Source: Vigna angularis
Lineage: Eukaryota; Streptophyta; Magnoliopsida; Fabales; Fabaceae
Reading direction: 5' to 3'
Assembly: GCF_016808095.1 (NCBI RefSeq)
Contig: NC_068976.1
Location: 10,945,001-11,009,000 of the forward strand
Length of the DNA stretch: 64,000 nucleotides
This document shows, piece after piece, positions 21,858-42,059 of the stretch. Under the pieces are notes generated by a model. That model did no database searches. It saw only the letters and a program-made list of their open reading frames with translations, and was not told where the DNA came from. The position numbers and the translations under genes were made by a program. The number at the start of each line of letters is the position of its first letter. Position 1 is the stretch's first letter.

Positions 21858-24060
21858 TTTTAACATTCCAAAAATATAGTATGATACTATATAAAAGAGT
21901 CATCACATGTATGATATGATAGAACAATTATTAACTAACATATATAGTATTGAATTACAGTCATCCAAAATAATTATAAACTTTAAACTTTATATACAAA
22001 CATCCTAACCAAAACTATTTACAAATCCTACTATGCAAGAATTACACGACAACATCACCTTCTTCTAGAGCCTACTCTAGAGACACCTCATCTCCCTCTG
22101 TTCACACCCACAGAATGATCATAGTGAAGAGAGAAAACAAAATAAACATACAACACAAACACAAATAAAAGGGTAAGCTAGAACAAAACAATTAATGATA
22201 TACGAATACATATTAAACATTCCTATAAAAATCCACACATAGCATATAACATCAAAATAAACTTTATTTATGACTACTCATTGACTTGACCATCCGAATT
22301 TGAATAAATATGTAGCTATGGCAGTTCGTGCACTTGTTATGGTGAAACAGCTGACCCATCCCAAGCTATCATACAAGGTTAGTCCGTTATCACCCACCTT
22401 AGGTCAAGGTAAAGCCCCTAGGTGAGAATAGGTGACCATTAGAATGTCAGGATGAACTCTACAAATTCACACTTACAACCTTTGAAACCACTTACTGAGA
22501 AATTCCTCCTTGGAATTTCTCTTCCACACCATTTAAAACCATGAATGAAACCACATACTTTTACTTTGAGACTCATATAAATTCATATACAATCATACAT
22601 CATTCATGATGAAATAAATACATATATCAAACCAATCAAAACAACCTGGATCAGTCGCTTAGCTCATACACTCACTGAGCGACCACAGAGTTTGCTCGCA
22701 CAGCGACCCAGATCGTTGTGTGAATCCCACAGATAGTACCTCCAGACTCCAAACCACTCGCTCTGCGACCCAGGTCGTTGAGCGAATAAAACTCACAGTA
22801 CTCCCAGACCCTAACCTTTTGCTTAACGACCCTACTCGCTGTGCGAGTTCCCCAAACAGTGGTCTAGACCCTCCAAGCACTCACTCAACGATAAGGTTCG
22901 CTATGCGAATAAAACTCCCAGTGATCCCAGACTCCAACCTCTCCCTTAGCGACACAACTCGCTAAGCGAATACCCCATACAATATGCCCAACTTCTCAGC
23001 CACTCCCTGAGCAACTTCTCTCGCTCAGCGAGTCTGTATAATTTTGCAGCACCAAACTGCAGAATCATGAACATGCACCCAAAATGACCAATTGGACATA
23101 CTTTTCCCAACTTCTAACTCTCCTAGATCACGTTATATACTTAATTATACTAAACTAAGTGTGTCTAAACCATCCTAACATCAATTTAAAGTATTTACTA
23201 ATAACATTACACTCCAAAAGCTTCTCAATCTCAACTTATAGACCCAAAATGAATTTTACTACTTTTGGCACAGTTTCAAGTAACTTAGGAACTCTAACAA
23301 GTCCTGAATGACTTACCTAACCTATCCCAACTACTCGTAACCAACCCATGCTCACACGGATTTCTGACATTTTATACATTCAAATACAGTTCAAACATCA
23401 TTCTATACATTTCATAATAACAGTTCATCAATTTTCATTCAAAACAATCACATTACACCACATCCATCTACTCTAAAACATCACTTCAGACAGTTCAAGA
23501 ATCATGTCCATCAACAACCATTACAAAAATTAAAGAATTTTCTAACTTCCCTTACCTCAATGAAATCAACACAGCTCTATAAACCCCGATCGTGGCTTAC
23601 ATCGCAAGAAAACTCTAGAAACACCTACAAATCAACAATTGATAATTGAAAACAAAACTTAGAGCCTAAATGGAGTCAAGAATTGAAGGAAGCAACTACT
23701 TGACACATGCAAACAGAAATTCCTGGCATGATTAAGAATATAGAAATCACTAAGAAAAGAGGAAAGAAATTTACTAACTTTAATCAAGAAATTGATCAGT
23801 TAGAAAGGTAGCCCTTGACGCCAAGATCATCTAGACATCTCCTGATCGTCGAACAGATGATTCAAGAGTGAGAAAGGTTAGAGAGAAGTCAGAGAAAACA
23901 AAGAGAAGAGAATATAGAGAAATAGATGATATTTTAGATAATGAGACGAGTTTTAGTAACTTCTATTTATATTATAAGATTATTTTATAATAAAATATTT
24001 GATCTCATTATTTTAATACACCTATCTACTCTAATACTCTATTTTCTAGGTTCTTAAAGT
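21858..24060. mobile_element. Gypsy-type LTR copy, probably solo
   Basis: It begins near TTTAACATTCCAAAAATATAG, matching the start TGTGACATCCCAAAATATAG of the better-preserved copy at 41147. It shares internal landmarks with that copy: AATTACAGTCATC, the AGGTTAGTCC block, and a run of short TCGC...GCGA repeats at 22640-23040. No gag or pol was found and there is no partner LTR nearby, so it reads as a solo LTR. The right border (near TTTTCTAGGTTCTTAAAG) is approximate and no target duplication could be confirmed. Confidence 0.6.
22645..23040. repeat. Array of TCGC...GCGA hairpin motifs inside the LTR
   Basis: Successive short dyads such as TCGCTCTGCGA, TCGCTGTGCGA, TCGCTAAGCGA and TCGCTCAGCGA are spaced about 30-80 bp apart and joined by repeated CCCAGAC/AATAAAACTC phrases. 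They are GC-rich islands in an AT-rich LTR. Comparable arrays are in the copies at 42060-42480 and 43370-43520. Confidence 0.72.
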
Positions 24061-25211
24061 TTCCACGCAAGAATTGGGTATCTTTGCTTCTTCCTTAACC
24101 TAATTTTTTTCCCACACCCCGTACAATTTGCAATTTCCAAACTATTCCTCGTTAAAAACATAATTAAAATCCTGCACCTCTTCTCTTTTTAAATTCTTTC
24201 GGATTAGTTAAGAAAAATATTTTTGAATTCAAAAAATAATTTTTTAAATAATCAATCAGAAAATATAAAGTGTTGGATACGATGGGAGTGCAGGCTATGC
24301 AGGATGAGGGAGGAGCTAGGAGAAAACATGGGGTGCTGGATGTAGCATCCCTTTCCTTGCTATCCTTTTACTCAAGTATGAGTGAAACTAATATGAATTC
24401 ATTAGCCACTGTTGTGAATACTTCTCAAGGATGAACTTCAATTAATTTTAGCCCACGAAATTATGTTTTAACAAAATTACTTACAAAGATTTTTTTGAAA
24501 ACAAATATAAATATGAAACTAATTCTCTGTAAATTAAAATTAATTTATAAAAATAATATATAGTTTCTTAAGTTTTACTTTTAATAGTACATAAATTAAT
24601 TTCTTATACATACAAAGAAAATTTCATTCCTTTTCATCTAAAAATCCACCATATAAAATAGTTCCTCTAAACATTTTCTTTTATTTTACTCTCTTATGCA
24701 TTGAAAACGCCAAAGGGACACAAATACTAGAGCCCGAGTATTGAAAGGGTTTCTATGAATGAACCAATTTCACCCAACAATAATATTAAATTTCCAATCA
24801 ATTAAACAGCAACAATATTGTATAACCATAATACAATAAATAAATATCGATAAATCCATAAGCCGTCAACGGCAAAACCATAACACCGATATACCACTCT
24901 AACAACCATAAAATTCCCTCAAAAATCTATAAAACTACGGACTCCACAATGGAATAGTCAATTAAATTGTCGACAAACTGAGAAATGTGATTAATCTACA
25001 AAAGCTACCACCCAAGCTGTTCATGCATTATCCCTTTCAGCCTCTTCCTAGGATGGCACTGCAAAAACACAATTCGAGGAAACCATGTCAAACTTCAAAA
25101 TAACGGTGTAAGAATAGAATCAAAACACAAGAACCAAACAAAATGTGAAGCAAAAATGACACAAGGGTAAATATATCTTGTACAGAAGAAACTAGGCATC
25201 AAAATACAATA
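24061..25211. other. AT-rich intergenic DNA and helicase 3' flank
   Basis: No gene seen. The right part (about 24960-25211) lies directly downstream of the helicase stop codon on the minus strand and probably holds its 3' untranslated region. A short less AT-rich patch (about 24275-24340) has no recognisable frame. Confidence 0.5.
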
Positions 25212-32755
<7,544 letters not shown>

Positions 32756-33000
32756 TACTGCAATTTACAACAACATTAGTAATTCAATTGCAATCACTGT
32801 TACAAACAAACAAGTACTTCAAAAAGAAACCGAGGAAAGAACGAACAAAATATTAAAGCTAGGGTTTGGGCGCGTAAACAGAGTTAGATAGAGAAAGTGT
32901 TAGGGTTTTGGAGAGTGTACCTGTGTTCGTAGTCGGAGGAGGCAGTAGAAGAAGAGGAAGGGTTTCTGAAAAGGGAATTTTCTTAGCAGAAAATCAAATT
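32756..33000 (-). promoter_or_regulatory. Helicase 5' leader with a leader intron
   Basis: On the minus strand a pyrimidine-rich leader exon (CTTCCTCTTCTTCTACTGCC) ends in CACAG|GTACAC near 32920. An acceptor TTGCAG sits two bases before the ATG at 32755, so an intron of about 160 bp probably interrupts the leader. Such introns are common in highly expressed plant genes. The TATA position was not fixed. Confidence 0.6.
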
Positions 33001-34316
33001 TTTTGGGGGTAAAAAAGGGAGTGAGAGTGATGAAAACTTAAACATCTTAGGATAATAACTGTATAAATAACGCTGCCAAGTGTGAAACGAAAAAATAAAA
33101 GCAAAATTATATTTTGATAACTATTTTCCAAGTACCAAAAAAACAGATTTTGATAACTAGGCTGAAGAAATAAACTAAATCCAATATAATAGGAATAAAT
33201 AATTTTCTATAATTATTAGTAAAGAGATTAATTTGTGTAATTACTTCTTATTAGTTACTTTTTTTCTTTACTATTTTATAATTAATATTTTTATTTGTTT
33301 TCTTAGTGTACCAAATTATTAATATTACCACTAAAATAAGGATGTTAAGCAACTATTGCTTTCTTTTTACTAGAGAAATCCATATTTTTATTATATTAAA
33401 ACTAGTGGAAAGGTGTTACTTTTTTTTATGATAAAAATTGAAAACATATGTTTACTTTTTTTTATGATAATAAACAATAATAAAAATTATTCTTATTGTT
33501 ATTAGTAGACTTATAAAATTAAATATAAATAATTTTTATAATTTTATTTATATGTATGCTTAAAGGAAATATATTTTGGAGTCTAATTTTTTTTCTAATT
33601 TTATTCTTACTTTTTTAAATTAAAAAAGATTCTTTTATCACTATTATTTTTTTTAAGTAACTGTTTAAATTTAATCATTTTTTTATTTAACATTTTTTAA
33701 AATTAACTATTTTTTAAATAAAAATTAAGTACAAAATAAATAAAAAATTCTTACAATAAAATTGTAAAACTTATTCATATTTAATTTCATACTAATAATA
33801 ATAACTTTATTATTTTTATTATCATAAAGAAAAAGTAAACAACCAAATAGTTTTCACAAGTTATAAATAGATTTTATTTACCTTATAAATAATTTTATAA
33901 TTAAAAATGGTTAAATTTTAAACAACGACCAAACCGAAAAGAAAAGAAAAACTGCTAAATTAATAAGAACAGTTACTTAAAAGATAAAATTAATAAAATA
34001 ATAATTTTAATTTTAAAATAACTTTATTAAAGGATAATATTGGAAAACAATTGTGGACATCAAAGATATATCCTTTATATACATATTTAGATAATTATTT
34101 TAATTTAAAAAATACGTTATTAAATGGTAAAATTGAAAAACTAGACACTAAAAATAGAAATATCTTTATATATAAATATAAATAATTATTTTAATTTTAA
34201 AAAAAATTTATTAAAGTGAAAAATTTTAAAAACAATGTGATTAAAAAGGAAAATCTAAGATATAGATAAAAGATAAAAATTATATTACTATAACAATTAT
34301 TAAAATAAAAAATTAA
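33001..34316. other. Very AT-rich DNA with a fold-back repeat
   Basis: No coding sequence. Between about 33405 and 33880 the left arm (GTTTACTTTTTTTTATGATAATAA...) reappears inverted at about 33760-33875, so the region can fold on itself. The same text recurs at about 61440-61600 in the window. At 34015-34300 an imperfect tandem repeat of about 100 bp (TAATTATTTTAATTT) is present. Confidence 0.5.
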
Positions 34317-34485
34317 TGTAACATCTCAGATTTTCAATACTGTTAACACTGTTATAATTCATCATATATTTAATAAAATTAGAACAGTTAAGCATAATGC
34401 ATACACAAATTGTTACCGTGATCTAAATATAACTATAATAGTACGACATACACCAAAAAATAAATACCCAAAAAAATCATTTTTA

Positions 34486-34488
<3 letters not shown>

Positions 34489-34539
<51 letters not shown>
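34489..34539. repeat. (TA)n microsatellite
   Basis: About 25 uninterrupted TA units. Confidence 0.97.
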
Positions 34540-34724
34540 CCATCAAAAAGAAAAAAAATCTTAATCTTAATCCTATATTCTTTCTCCACTACCTAATAGT
34601 TGATCCAAAAAAAATTTCCCATATGCTCACGTTATAAAGAGATAATTGTAAATCAGAAAAGGAATAAACACGAACACAAAGAAAATGGCAAGTTAATGTT
34701 ATCAAATAATACACATATAATCAT

Positions 34725-36076
34725 GGTTTAATAATTTGTCGGATCCTTTTATGACTGAGAATCTCAAAAAATAAGTTCCTTACTTATTTTTCATCTTGAA
34801 TCCTAATTTTTGAAAAATTGGTACAACTAGAGTCATGACATTAAAATTGAGTAACGTAGTTAGACTACCGTATGTGTGGCATGATGATGGTGTTTTCTTT
34901 AATGACATGGCGTAAGTAATATAGTTAATAAGGGATTATGACGTGTAAACTAATACTTTTTTAATTAAAGAAATTGGGGAAATTGTAATTAAACACAACC
35001 CCTTTCTTCAAATTAAGAAATTGAGAAAACAAATTAGGGAAAACTATGACTGTTTCATGTTTTCCTTCTCTGGTTCAGTTCTTCTTTGAGAGAAAGGGGA
35101 GGCACTCTCTTCTTCCTTCTTTCAATATAGTTCGTGTTCGCATCGCAAGGAGAGAAGACTCAATTTCTCTCCTCTATTTATGGTTATTCTTGCAGGGAGG
35201 GTTTCGTTTCCGGCGTCTCAATGGTGCGAGGAGCTCGTTTCGTTGGCGTTTTTATGTTGGTGGAGATCGCGGAAGCTCCCTCTTTCGAAGCAAACATTAA
35301 CAGTAGCGAAATGGACTGAGATTTTCATTTCACATTTCAAATTAGGGTTTTGTTTTGAGAATTTTAGGGTTTTGTTTCTTCTGTTCTTGATTCTTCTGTG
35401 CAAATTTGGTTTCAGAATTTAGGTTAGGGTTCATGCATTTGGGTTTTCTTGTGATATTGTGATTTGGGATTTTCGTTTTCGAATTGGATTTTTGCTTGTG
35501 AATCTGAATTTCGCAATGAGGGATTTTAAGTGTTTCTTCTCTATTATGTGATTGAACAAAAGCTTTCACATGTTTCTCTAATTGATTCCCAATTTTTTTT
35601 CAATGAACCCTAATTCAAAGAAAGAACTTTGACTTTCAAAAAGAACTTTAAGTTTATGAGCCCTAAATTCCTAAAAAGCGATTCAAGCTAAAGAAGCCAA
35701 ATCCCTAAATTTTGTCAATTTGAAGTGTGAATGAACTCTAATTTTCCAAAATGAATTCCCAATTTCTGAAATTGATTACCCATTTTTATGAACCCTAAAC
35801 TCTAAGTTTCTTTTCATCCATAATTCGAAGAAACTATTCAGTTTAATTCACTTTTGTCAAATTCTTTAAATTAAAAATCCAAAAAGAAAAATACATCATG
35901 TCAAAATCACCTAGAATAAATAAAAAACTCCATGTCATTTAAAACACTATCATCAGCATGCCACGTATACGTTAGTCTAATAGCATTACTCCAATTTAAC
36001 GACAAGACTCTAATTGTAAGTAGGGGCCTTATTTGAGATTTTGAACAAAAAAAAGGACCTGGCGAATGATTAAACC
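34725..36076. mobile_element. Mutator-like element (MULE), non-autonomous, 9-bp TSD TATAATCAT
   Basis: Long inverted ends begin GGTTTAATAATTTGTC at 34725 and, inverted, GGTTTAATCATTCGCC at 36076. Similarity extends about 200 bp inward (GTGGCATGATGATGGTGTTTT against GTGGCATGCTGATGATAGTG). The 9-bp duplication TATAATCAT flanks both sides (34716-34724 and 36077-36085), diagnostic of Mutator-type insertion. The 800-bp interior has no transposase. It looks like a gene 5' region (pyrimidine-rich leader near 35050-35130, then less AT-rich DNA to about 35320), so it could be a captured host fragment (Pack-MULE). Confidence 0.9.
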
Positions 36077-37574
36077 TATAATCATTTACAAACATCAACT
36101 TAATATTCAATTATCAACAAATAACAATGTTCATACATATTTTGATATCGAACTATAGGGGCTCTACTCCGGAGGTGGTGCAACAACAACACCTTCCTCA
36201 ACAACTACCACACTCCAAGGTTAATCCTTCAAGCATCTATTTGAAAAAGAATTGACCATAAGACTAAGGATTTTCTGCTACTCTCCACATAACTATCATT
36301 CTCTTCTTGAGACTGAAAGTTATTGAGAGCTTTAGAATAACCCCTAATTACTAACATAATACACACACTTACATGTAATCATCTTAAGAATTTCTCCTTG
36401 AAATTCTTATAACATCATATACATATCCCACACACACAAGTAACTTCATATCCAACTTAAATAATAATTCATACATGAAATATCCATTTTACCTTTAATA
36501 CAATGCCAATATAACAATGTAAACCTCCACACATCACATCTCAACAAACATCATTTAAATAGTGTACCAAGAATAGTTACATGGAACCTATATGCCAAAA
36601 CAAAGAATTTAAAGACCCTAAAAGCAAAAGGAATGTAAAAAAACAGAAGGAAAGAATCAGCCAAAGCACATGGCGTTGAGCGACACATCCCTGTCATTAA
36701 ATGACGTTCTTCTCGCAAATTTGGCGCCTAAGTGCCACCTATGTGTAGCTAAGCGCCAAACCTTGCGGTTTTTTGCCGCTTGAGCGTCACTAGACTACCT
36801 CTGAGTACCATACAAGATTTTATAACATTACACAAATCAAACCAAATGAACTACATACCTCCCCAAATGATCAAAATAGTATCCTAAGCATATAATTTAT
36901 TGTAAAAAAAGGTTTTCAACTCAAAATGGAATACCAACTTGATCACTTATTAATAATTTAGTTCATTCAATCAACTAAGTACTCCAAATCACCACTAAAC
37001 ATATTTCCTGCATTTCAAACCATATTTCTATGAACTAAGTGGTTATACACAAGTCCTAATTGACCCCAAATAAACACCAAAACTCAAACTCCCGAAACAC
37101 ATTCCTCTAGAATTTCACTTGTTTAAACCCCACTTTAGACTAAAAAACAACTTGCACACCTCCCTCTTTTCTTCACCAAAATTTATAGTAGCTGCTATCT
37201 CAAACATAACCACTCAAGTGATCAAAATACTTAGCATTCAACGATCATTCACAACCAAATCTTTCTAATTTCAAATAACTCGCATTCACATCCAATTAAA
37301 ACAATCATGATATCCTATCATGAAATTATTCAGCAAGTTATATACATGTTATTTTCATAACTCAAACAATCATCTCAATTAAAGCACACCAGTTTAGATT
37401 TACAATTCGTATAAGTTTTATAAACAAAAAAATAGTTTTCCTTTTGTTGGAAATTCTAATCGTTGTAGACCAAAACTACTCCTTCAGTTTAGAGAACTCT
37501 AATCTACATGTACATACCACAGAAACATGATCAAAGTACATGGTTAGAATCACTTATCAACTAGTCAAAGTATT

Positions 37575-38006
37575 AGGTTGTGTTTACTTGTGAGTGGATG
37601 GATTTGAGATAGAGTGAATGAATGGATTTGAGAATAAAGTGTGTGTTGTTTTTTAAAAAGGATTTGAAGGTGAAAGTGAAGAGATTTGAAGGTAAAGTTT
37701 GTTAAAGATTTTATACATGTGATAGAATAAAATAAATAATTTAATAATTTACATATAAGATTACTATTTTACCCTTATAGTTGAAATAAATATATTATTA
37801 TTATTATTATTAGTATCATTATTATTATTTCTATTTGGTTAGTATTATTATTATTATTACTATTAGTAATTATTACAATTATTAGATGTGAATGTATTAT
37901 TTCCTTCCCTCAATCCTATTTCTTTATAAATCCACTAAAGTGAACATGCACAACTCTCGTAATTTCATCGTCTCCAACAATGTATCAACCAAAGTGAACA
38001 CAACCT
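37575..38006. mobile_element. Small inverted-repeat element (MITE)
   Basis: Ends AGGTTGTGTTTACTT and, inverted, AGGTTGTGTTCACTT (14 of 15 match) bound a 432-bp AT-rich element with no coding capacity. A related sequence starts near 48441 (AGGGTTTGTTCACTT...GATTTGAAGGTAA...AAAGTAAAGTTTGTGAG). The flanking octamers AAAGTATT and CAAGTGAT match at only five of eight positions, so the superfamily is left open (hAT-like is possible). Confidence 0.68.
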
Positions 38007-38453
38007 CAAGTGATCTAATTAATTATATATATGGCTAAGAGTATATATGTCATTAAATATTAAGTGTGTAGATATCATATCCAACATTTCTAGTATGATT
38101 AGGGGTCAAATTAAGAATATTGATTTTCTAGAAAAAGTAACCAATATAGGTTACATAAAATGGTTATGGTCCCATCTGTGAGCATGTACATATTATTTAT
38201 GCTTCTTTCTCTTCATCCCATCAAAAAAGAAAATCAAGAGGAAACTTAAAGTGATATATAATTCAAAGATCAAATATATTTGATCTACGTTGTTCCTAAT
38301 GGCCAATCCAGGTACACTTCCGCTTGTTCTATGGAATATTGGGGATTGCTCAATTAATTGAAGGGTTTATGACTCATTGTTATTAACTTGATTTGATTCA
38401 TATTCTAACAGAATGTGCTTGTCCTTTTAATGAATATTAAGATGAATGATTTT
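38007..38453. other. Unassigned AT-rich spacer
   Basis: No gene or defined repeat recognised. Confidence 0.4.
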
Positions 38454-38790
38454 TGTTAGTATTGAAGGTCCTAGTAGACAAAATAAAGGATGAATTGGTT
38501 TGTAGTTGAAAACTTAATGTTTTAAAACATTTAACCAGTTTAAAAACTAATTTACAAACATCAATCAAGAATCTATTACAAATATCATAGTTATTGGTGA
38601 AAATTCATGCAATTTATAACTTGCAATGTAAGGGAGATTAAGGATAGAGAAATTTGCACAATCATTTTTATACTAGTTCAAAACAAAACAACTTCTACAT
38701 CCAACTGCAATTACCTCAACTAAGATGATCACTTATCATTATCTTGGATTTTAAATTACAACCACTAATCACAAATGCAACATGCAAAGT

Positions 38791-39736
38791 CACTATTAAG
38801 AAGTGAACTTTAAGTCTAACTCAACCCCACAAAACCGGCTTATAATTATATATTATAATTTGGCCTTATCTCTAGTCGATGTGGGACTTCCAACACACCC
38901 TCTTCACGCCGAGGTATAAACATCTCGAGCGTGAAAGTAGAATTAATGGGTGGTCCGATAGTGGCCCGACAACGGATATAACAGAATGCCCACATAGATC
39001 TCATTAGGATAGGCTCTAACCATGACTTTGATACCATATTAAGAAGTGGACTTTAAGTCTAACTCAACCCCACAAAATTGGCTTGTAAGGCGAGGTTTGC
39101 ACCCCACTTATATATTATAATTTGGCCTTATCTCTAGTCGATGTGGGACTTCCAACACCCCCCTTCACATCGAGGTATAGATATCTCGAGCGTGAGAGTA
39201 TAATTAATGGGTGGTCCATTAGTGGCCCGACAACAGGTGAAAAAGAATGCCCACATAGATCTCGCTAGAATAAGCTCTAATCATGGCTATGATACCATAT
39301 TAAGAAGTGGACTTTAAGCCTAACTCAACCCCACAAAATTGGCTTGTAAGGAGAGGTTTGCACCCTTCTTATATATTATAATTTGGCCTTATCTCTAGTC
39401 GATGTGAGACTTTCAACACACCCCTTCACGCCGAGGTATAAACATCACGAGCGTAAGAGTATAATTAATGGGTGGTCCGATAGTGGCCCGACAACAGGTG
39501 GAACATAATGTCCACATAGATATCGCTAGGAAAGGCTCCAACCATTGCTCTAATATCATATTAAGAAGTGGACTTTAAGTCTAACTCAACTCCACAAAAT
39601 CGGCTTGTAAGGTGAGGTTTGCGCCCTACTTAAATATTATAATTTGGCCTTATCTCTAGTCGATGTGGATTAAAAAGTGGACTTTAAGCCTAACTCTACC
39701 CCACAAAATCGGCTTGTAAGGTGAGGTTTGCATCCC

Positions 39737-39818
<82 letters not shown>

Positions 39819-39855
39819 TTGACCTTATCTTTAGTCGATGTGGAACTTCCAACAG
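38791..39855 (-). mobile_element. Tandem multi-LTR TRIM array, five LTRs
   Basis: On the minus strand the LTR (about 120 bp) starts TGTTGGAAGTCCCACATCGA and ends CCACTTCTTAATA. It is followed by TGGTATCA(A/T)AG (tRNA-Met primer site) and an interior of about 140 bp with GCCCGACAAC and CTCGGCGTGAAG. Along the plus strand the LTRs lie at about 38791-38896, 39034-39157, 39298-39418, 39557-39670 and 39669-39855. Interiors separate the first four, while the last two are fused directly. The fifth LTR contains a long (TA)n expansion. Flanks GTCAC and GTCAA match at four of five bases, consistent with one original insertion that later expanded by recombination. Confidence 0.88.
39740..39814. repeat. 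(TA)n microsatellite inside a TRIM LTR
   Basis: About 37 AT units have expanded at the TATATATTATAA position of the LTR, where other copies have only a few. Confidence 0.97.
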
Positions 39856-39874
39856 TCAAAGTTAAGATAAACAA

Positions 39875-40165
39875 ACACACCTTCTCTGAAATACCACAGA
39901 GAAGGATAAGTCACCTCTCTTGAATACACAAGAGATGAAAACACTTCTCTTGAATTACCAGAAGGGATGACACACCTTCCTTGAAATACCACAAGGAATA
40001 AACCAACACTTCTCTACAAATACCATAAAGATGAAAGCAGAACAACCAAACAAATACAACTACTTCCCTTGACACACACAAGGAATGAAAACACACACCT
40101 CCTTCGAATAACTTACAAGAGATGAAAGGACACTTCCTTTAACTAACCTTTAAGGAATGAAGGCA
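39875..40165. repeat. Array of small imperfect hairpins
   Basis: About nine units of roughly 30 bp, each with a self-complementary pair of the type CTTCTCTTGAAT...ACAAGAGATGAA, separated by AACAC/ACACC. Stem sequences change together from unit to unit (CTCTG/CAGAG, CTCTTG/CAAGAG, CCTTG/CAAGG). A 61-codon minus-strand frame here is only a by-product of the repeat. Confidence 0.75.
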
Positions 40166-42059
40166 AGCTTTGAGTCACAATGACAACACACCTTATAACA
40201 AAAATCTGACTTAGAGAGTTTTCACAAAAACATATTTTTAGAAAATAGATTTCAAACCTCAATAATGTGTTCAAAAGTGTGTTTATAATGTTTTAAGAGA
40301 GTTTGCAAATCTTCTATATTCTCTTCTACATTGTTATGTTGTCTATACAATAGCCTCTAATAGCCCTTTTATAAAAAATAACAAGTTATAACTATTATAG
40401 AAAAAGTTTGCCACTTACAACATTTGAAAATGGCTAGTTAATATTAAAGGTGAAATAATAAATTATAACTTTACCCAATTGATTGGAAAATCGGTTATAG
40501 GTTTTATTTTTTTAAAAACATGGAAATAGTAATGCTTTCTATATTTTTGAAATAAATTATTTTATTTTGTATAGTTCTTAAAAATATATTATAGTACTCG
40601 AATTAAATATTTTTTAGTCTAGTTTCAAGCGAAAAATATAATGAATTGGTTTGGAGTTCTATAAAAAATGTTATGGCCATTGAGCAAATGTCAAAGTTAA
40701 GATAATTGATTGTACAATCAATTATAGCTGTCCATAAAGCATTTGGAATCAATTATTATGCATATAATCAATTGTGAGGTGGATTTTTGGAAGACAACTT
40801 CAAATTTCATAGAGTCCTCCATTTTACAAATAATTGATTAGAACTTGGTGTCAATTGATTATATGTTTCCCATAAAGTATGGTTAATTGATTGTTTTTCA
40901 TAAAGTGGATTGGATCAATGGGTTATGTGAAAAACATTTTTTATTTTTTAAATTGAGTTGCATATAGCTTATAACTCCAACAAAAATATGTTTTAGTATT
41001 CAAAGTAAATGTCTTTAAGTCTACAATCCAATACAAACAAGAATAACCTCATTTATTTAAAAAGTTATGAGGAAAATAGTAGAAAAAATCAAACCTGTCA
41101 AATTCATTACAATCGATTGGAACTTGCCTAGAACTTATAAGACAATTGTGACATCCCAAAATATAGCAACCACATCATATAATTTAGGAGTCAACATTCC
41201 CAATAAAGAGAACAGTTAGAGTATGACTGGCAATCAAATACGAAATTACAGTCATCTAAAACATAATACAGAGTTTAAACTTAGACAATTTAGAGTATTT
41301 AATATCCAAAAGGTTTAAATATCTAAATCCTAAGTAGATCGTGTAGCAGCATCATTCTCCTCCAACTCTTGCTCCAGAGGTATTTCCTCAACCACATCTG
41401 CTCCCATTCAAAGGGATGATCATCGCCAAAGAAACATACCCAAACAACATAATCACAGAAGCAAGGGTGAGCTAGATAAACAGGCAATAATCATACTGTT
41501 CAATCAATTCATGTCATCATGCTCAGTTACATATAAAAGAACAATTAAAGCATACACATTAAACCACGACTCACTCACCCACACGACTCATCCAGATTTG
41601 TATAACTGTCGAACTATTGGTCGTCTTTGCACTTGCATAGTTCAGCTGGCACTCCCCAACACTAGCAAGGTAAATCCCCCAATTTGTCTATGTCTAAACT
41701 CTAAGACTATAGACGAGGACTTCCCTCTACTCTCACCACTTACATTGTTCTTCTCTATTTGAGCATGAGCAATGCTTTGAGTATAGGGATAGACATACCA
41801 GTTCAAAGCTCCATACAATTATACAGAACAACAATAACACCCCACACATCACTTTCAATCATCTCACACTGAGATGTCTACTTCATACTCAATTACATCA
41901 TTTCAATTTGCAGTCACATTATTTCAAGCAACACAATTCAAATACATGGACATACATACATCCTGGCAGTCAAACAACATCAAACAGCTCAAACAGATGT
42001 GGAAAAATATGAAACTCACCGAACCAGGTCTCACAATGCACCAAGATGCAAGGCTAGAC

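Larger units (their letters stand above)
34317..37565. mobile_element. Gypsy-type LTR copy carrying a nested MULE
   Basis: It opens TGTAACATCTCAGATTTTC, the family start, and shares the AGGTTAATCC/ACTAAGGATTTTC block (about 36210-36270) and GCGTTGAGCGACA/GCTAAGCGCC motifs (about 36670-36760) with the other copies. The MULE at 34725-36076 and a (TA)n tract at 34489-34539 are inside it. No internal retroelement genes are present. The right end is uncertain, and the block is followed by a small inverted-repeat element at 37575. Confidence 0.58.

Noticed and set aside
38791..39855. Cassandra-type TRIM with 5S rRNA sequence
   Set aside because: The LTRs lack the conserved 5S box sequences and match the TGTTGGAAGTCCCACATCGA type instead.
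39875..40165. CRISPR-like regularly spaced repeat
   Set aside because: Units are diverged hairpins without unique spacers of constant size, in plant nuclear DNA inside a retroelement.
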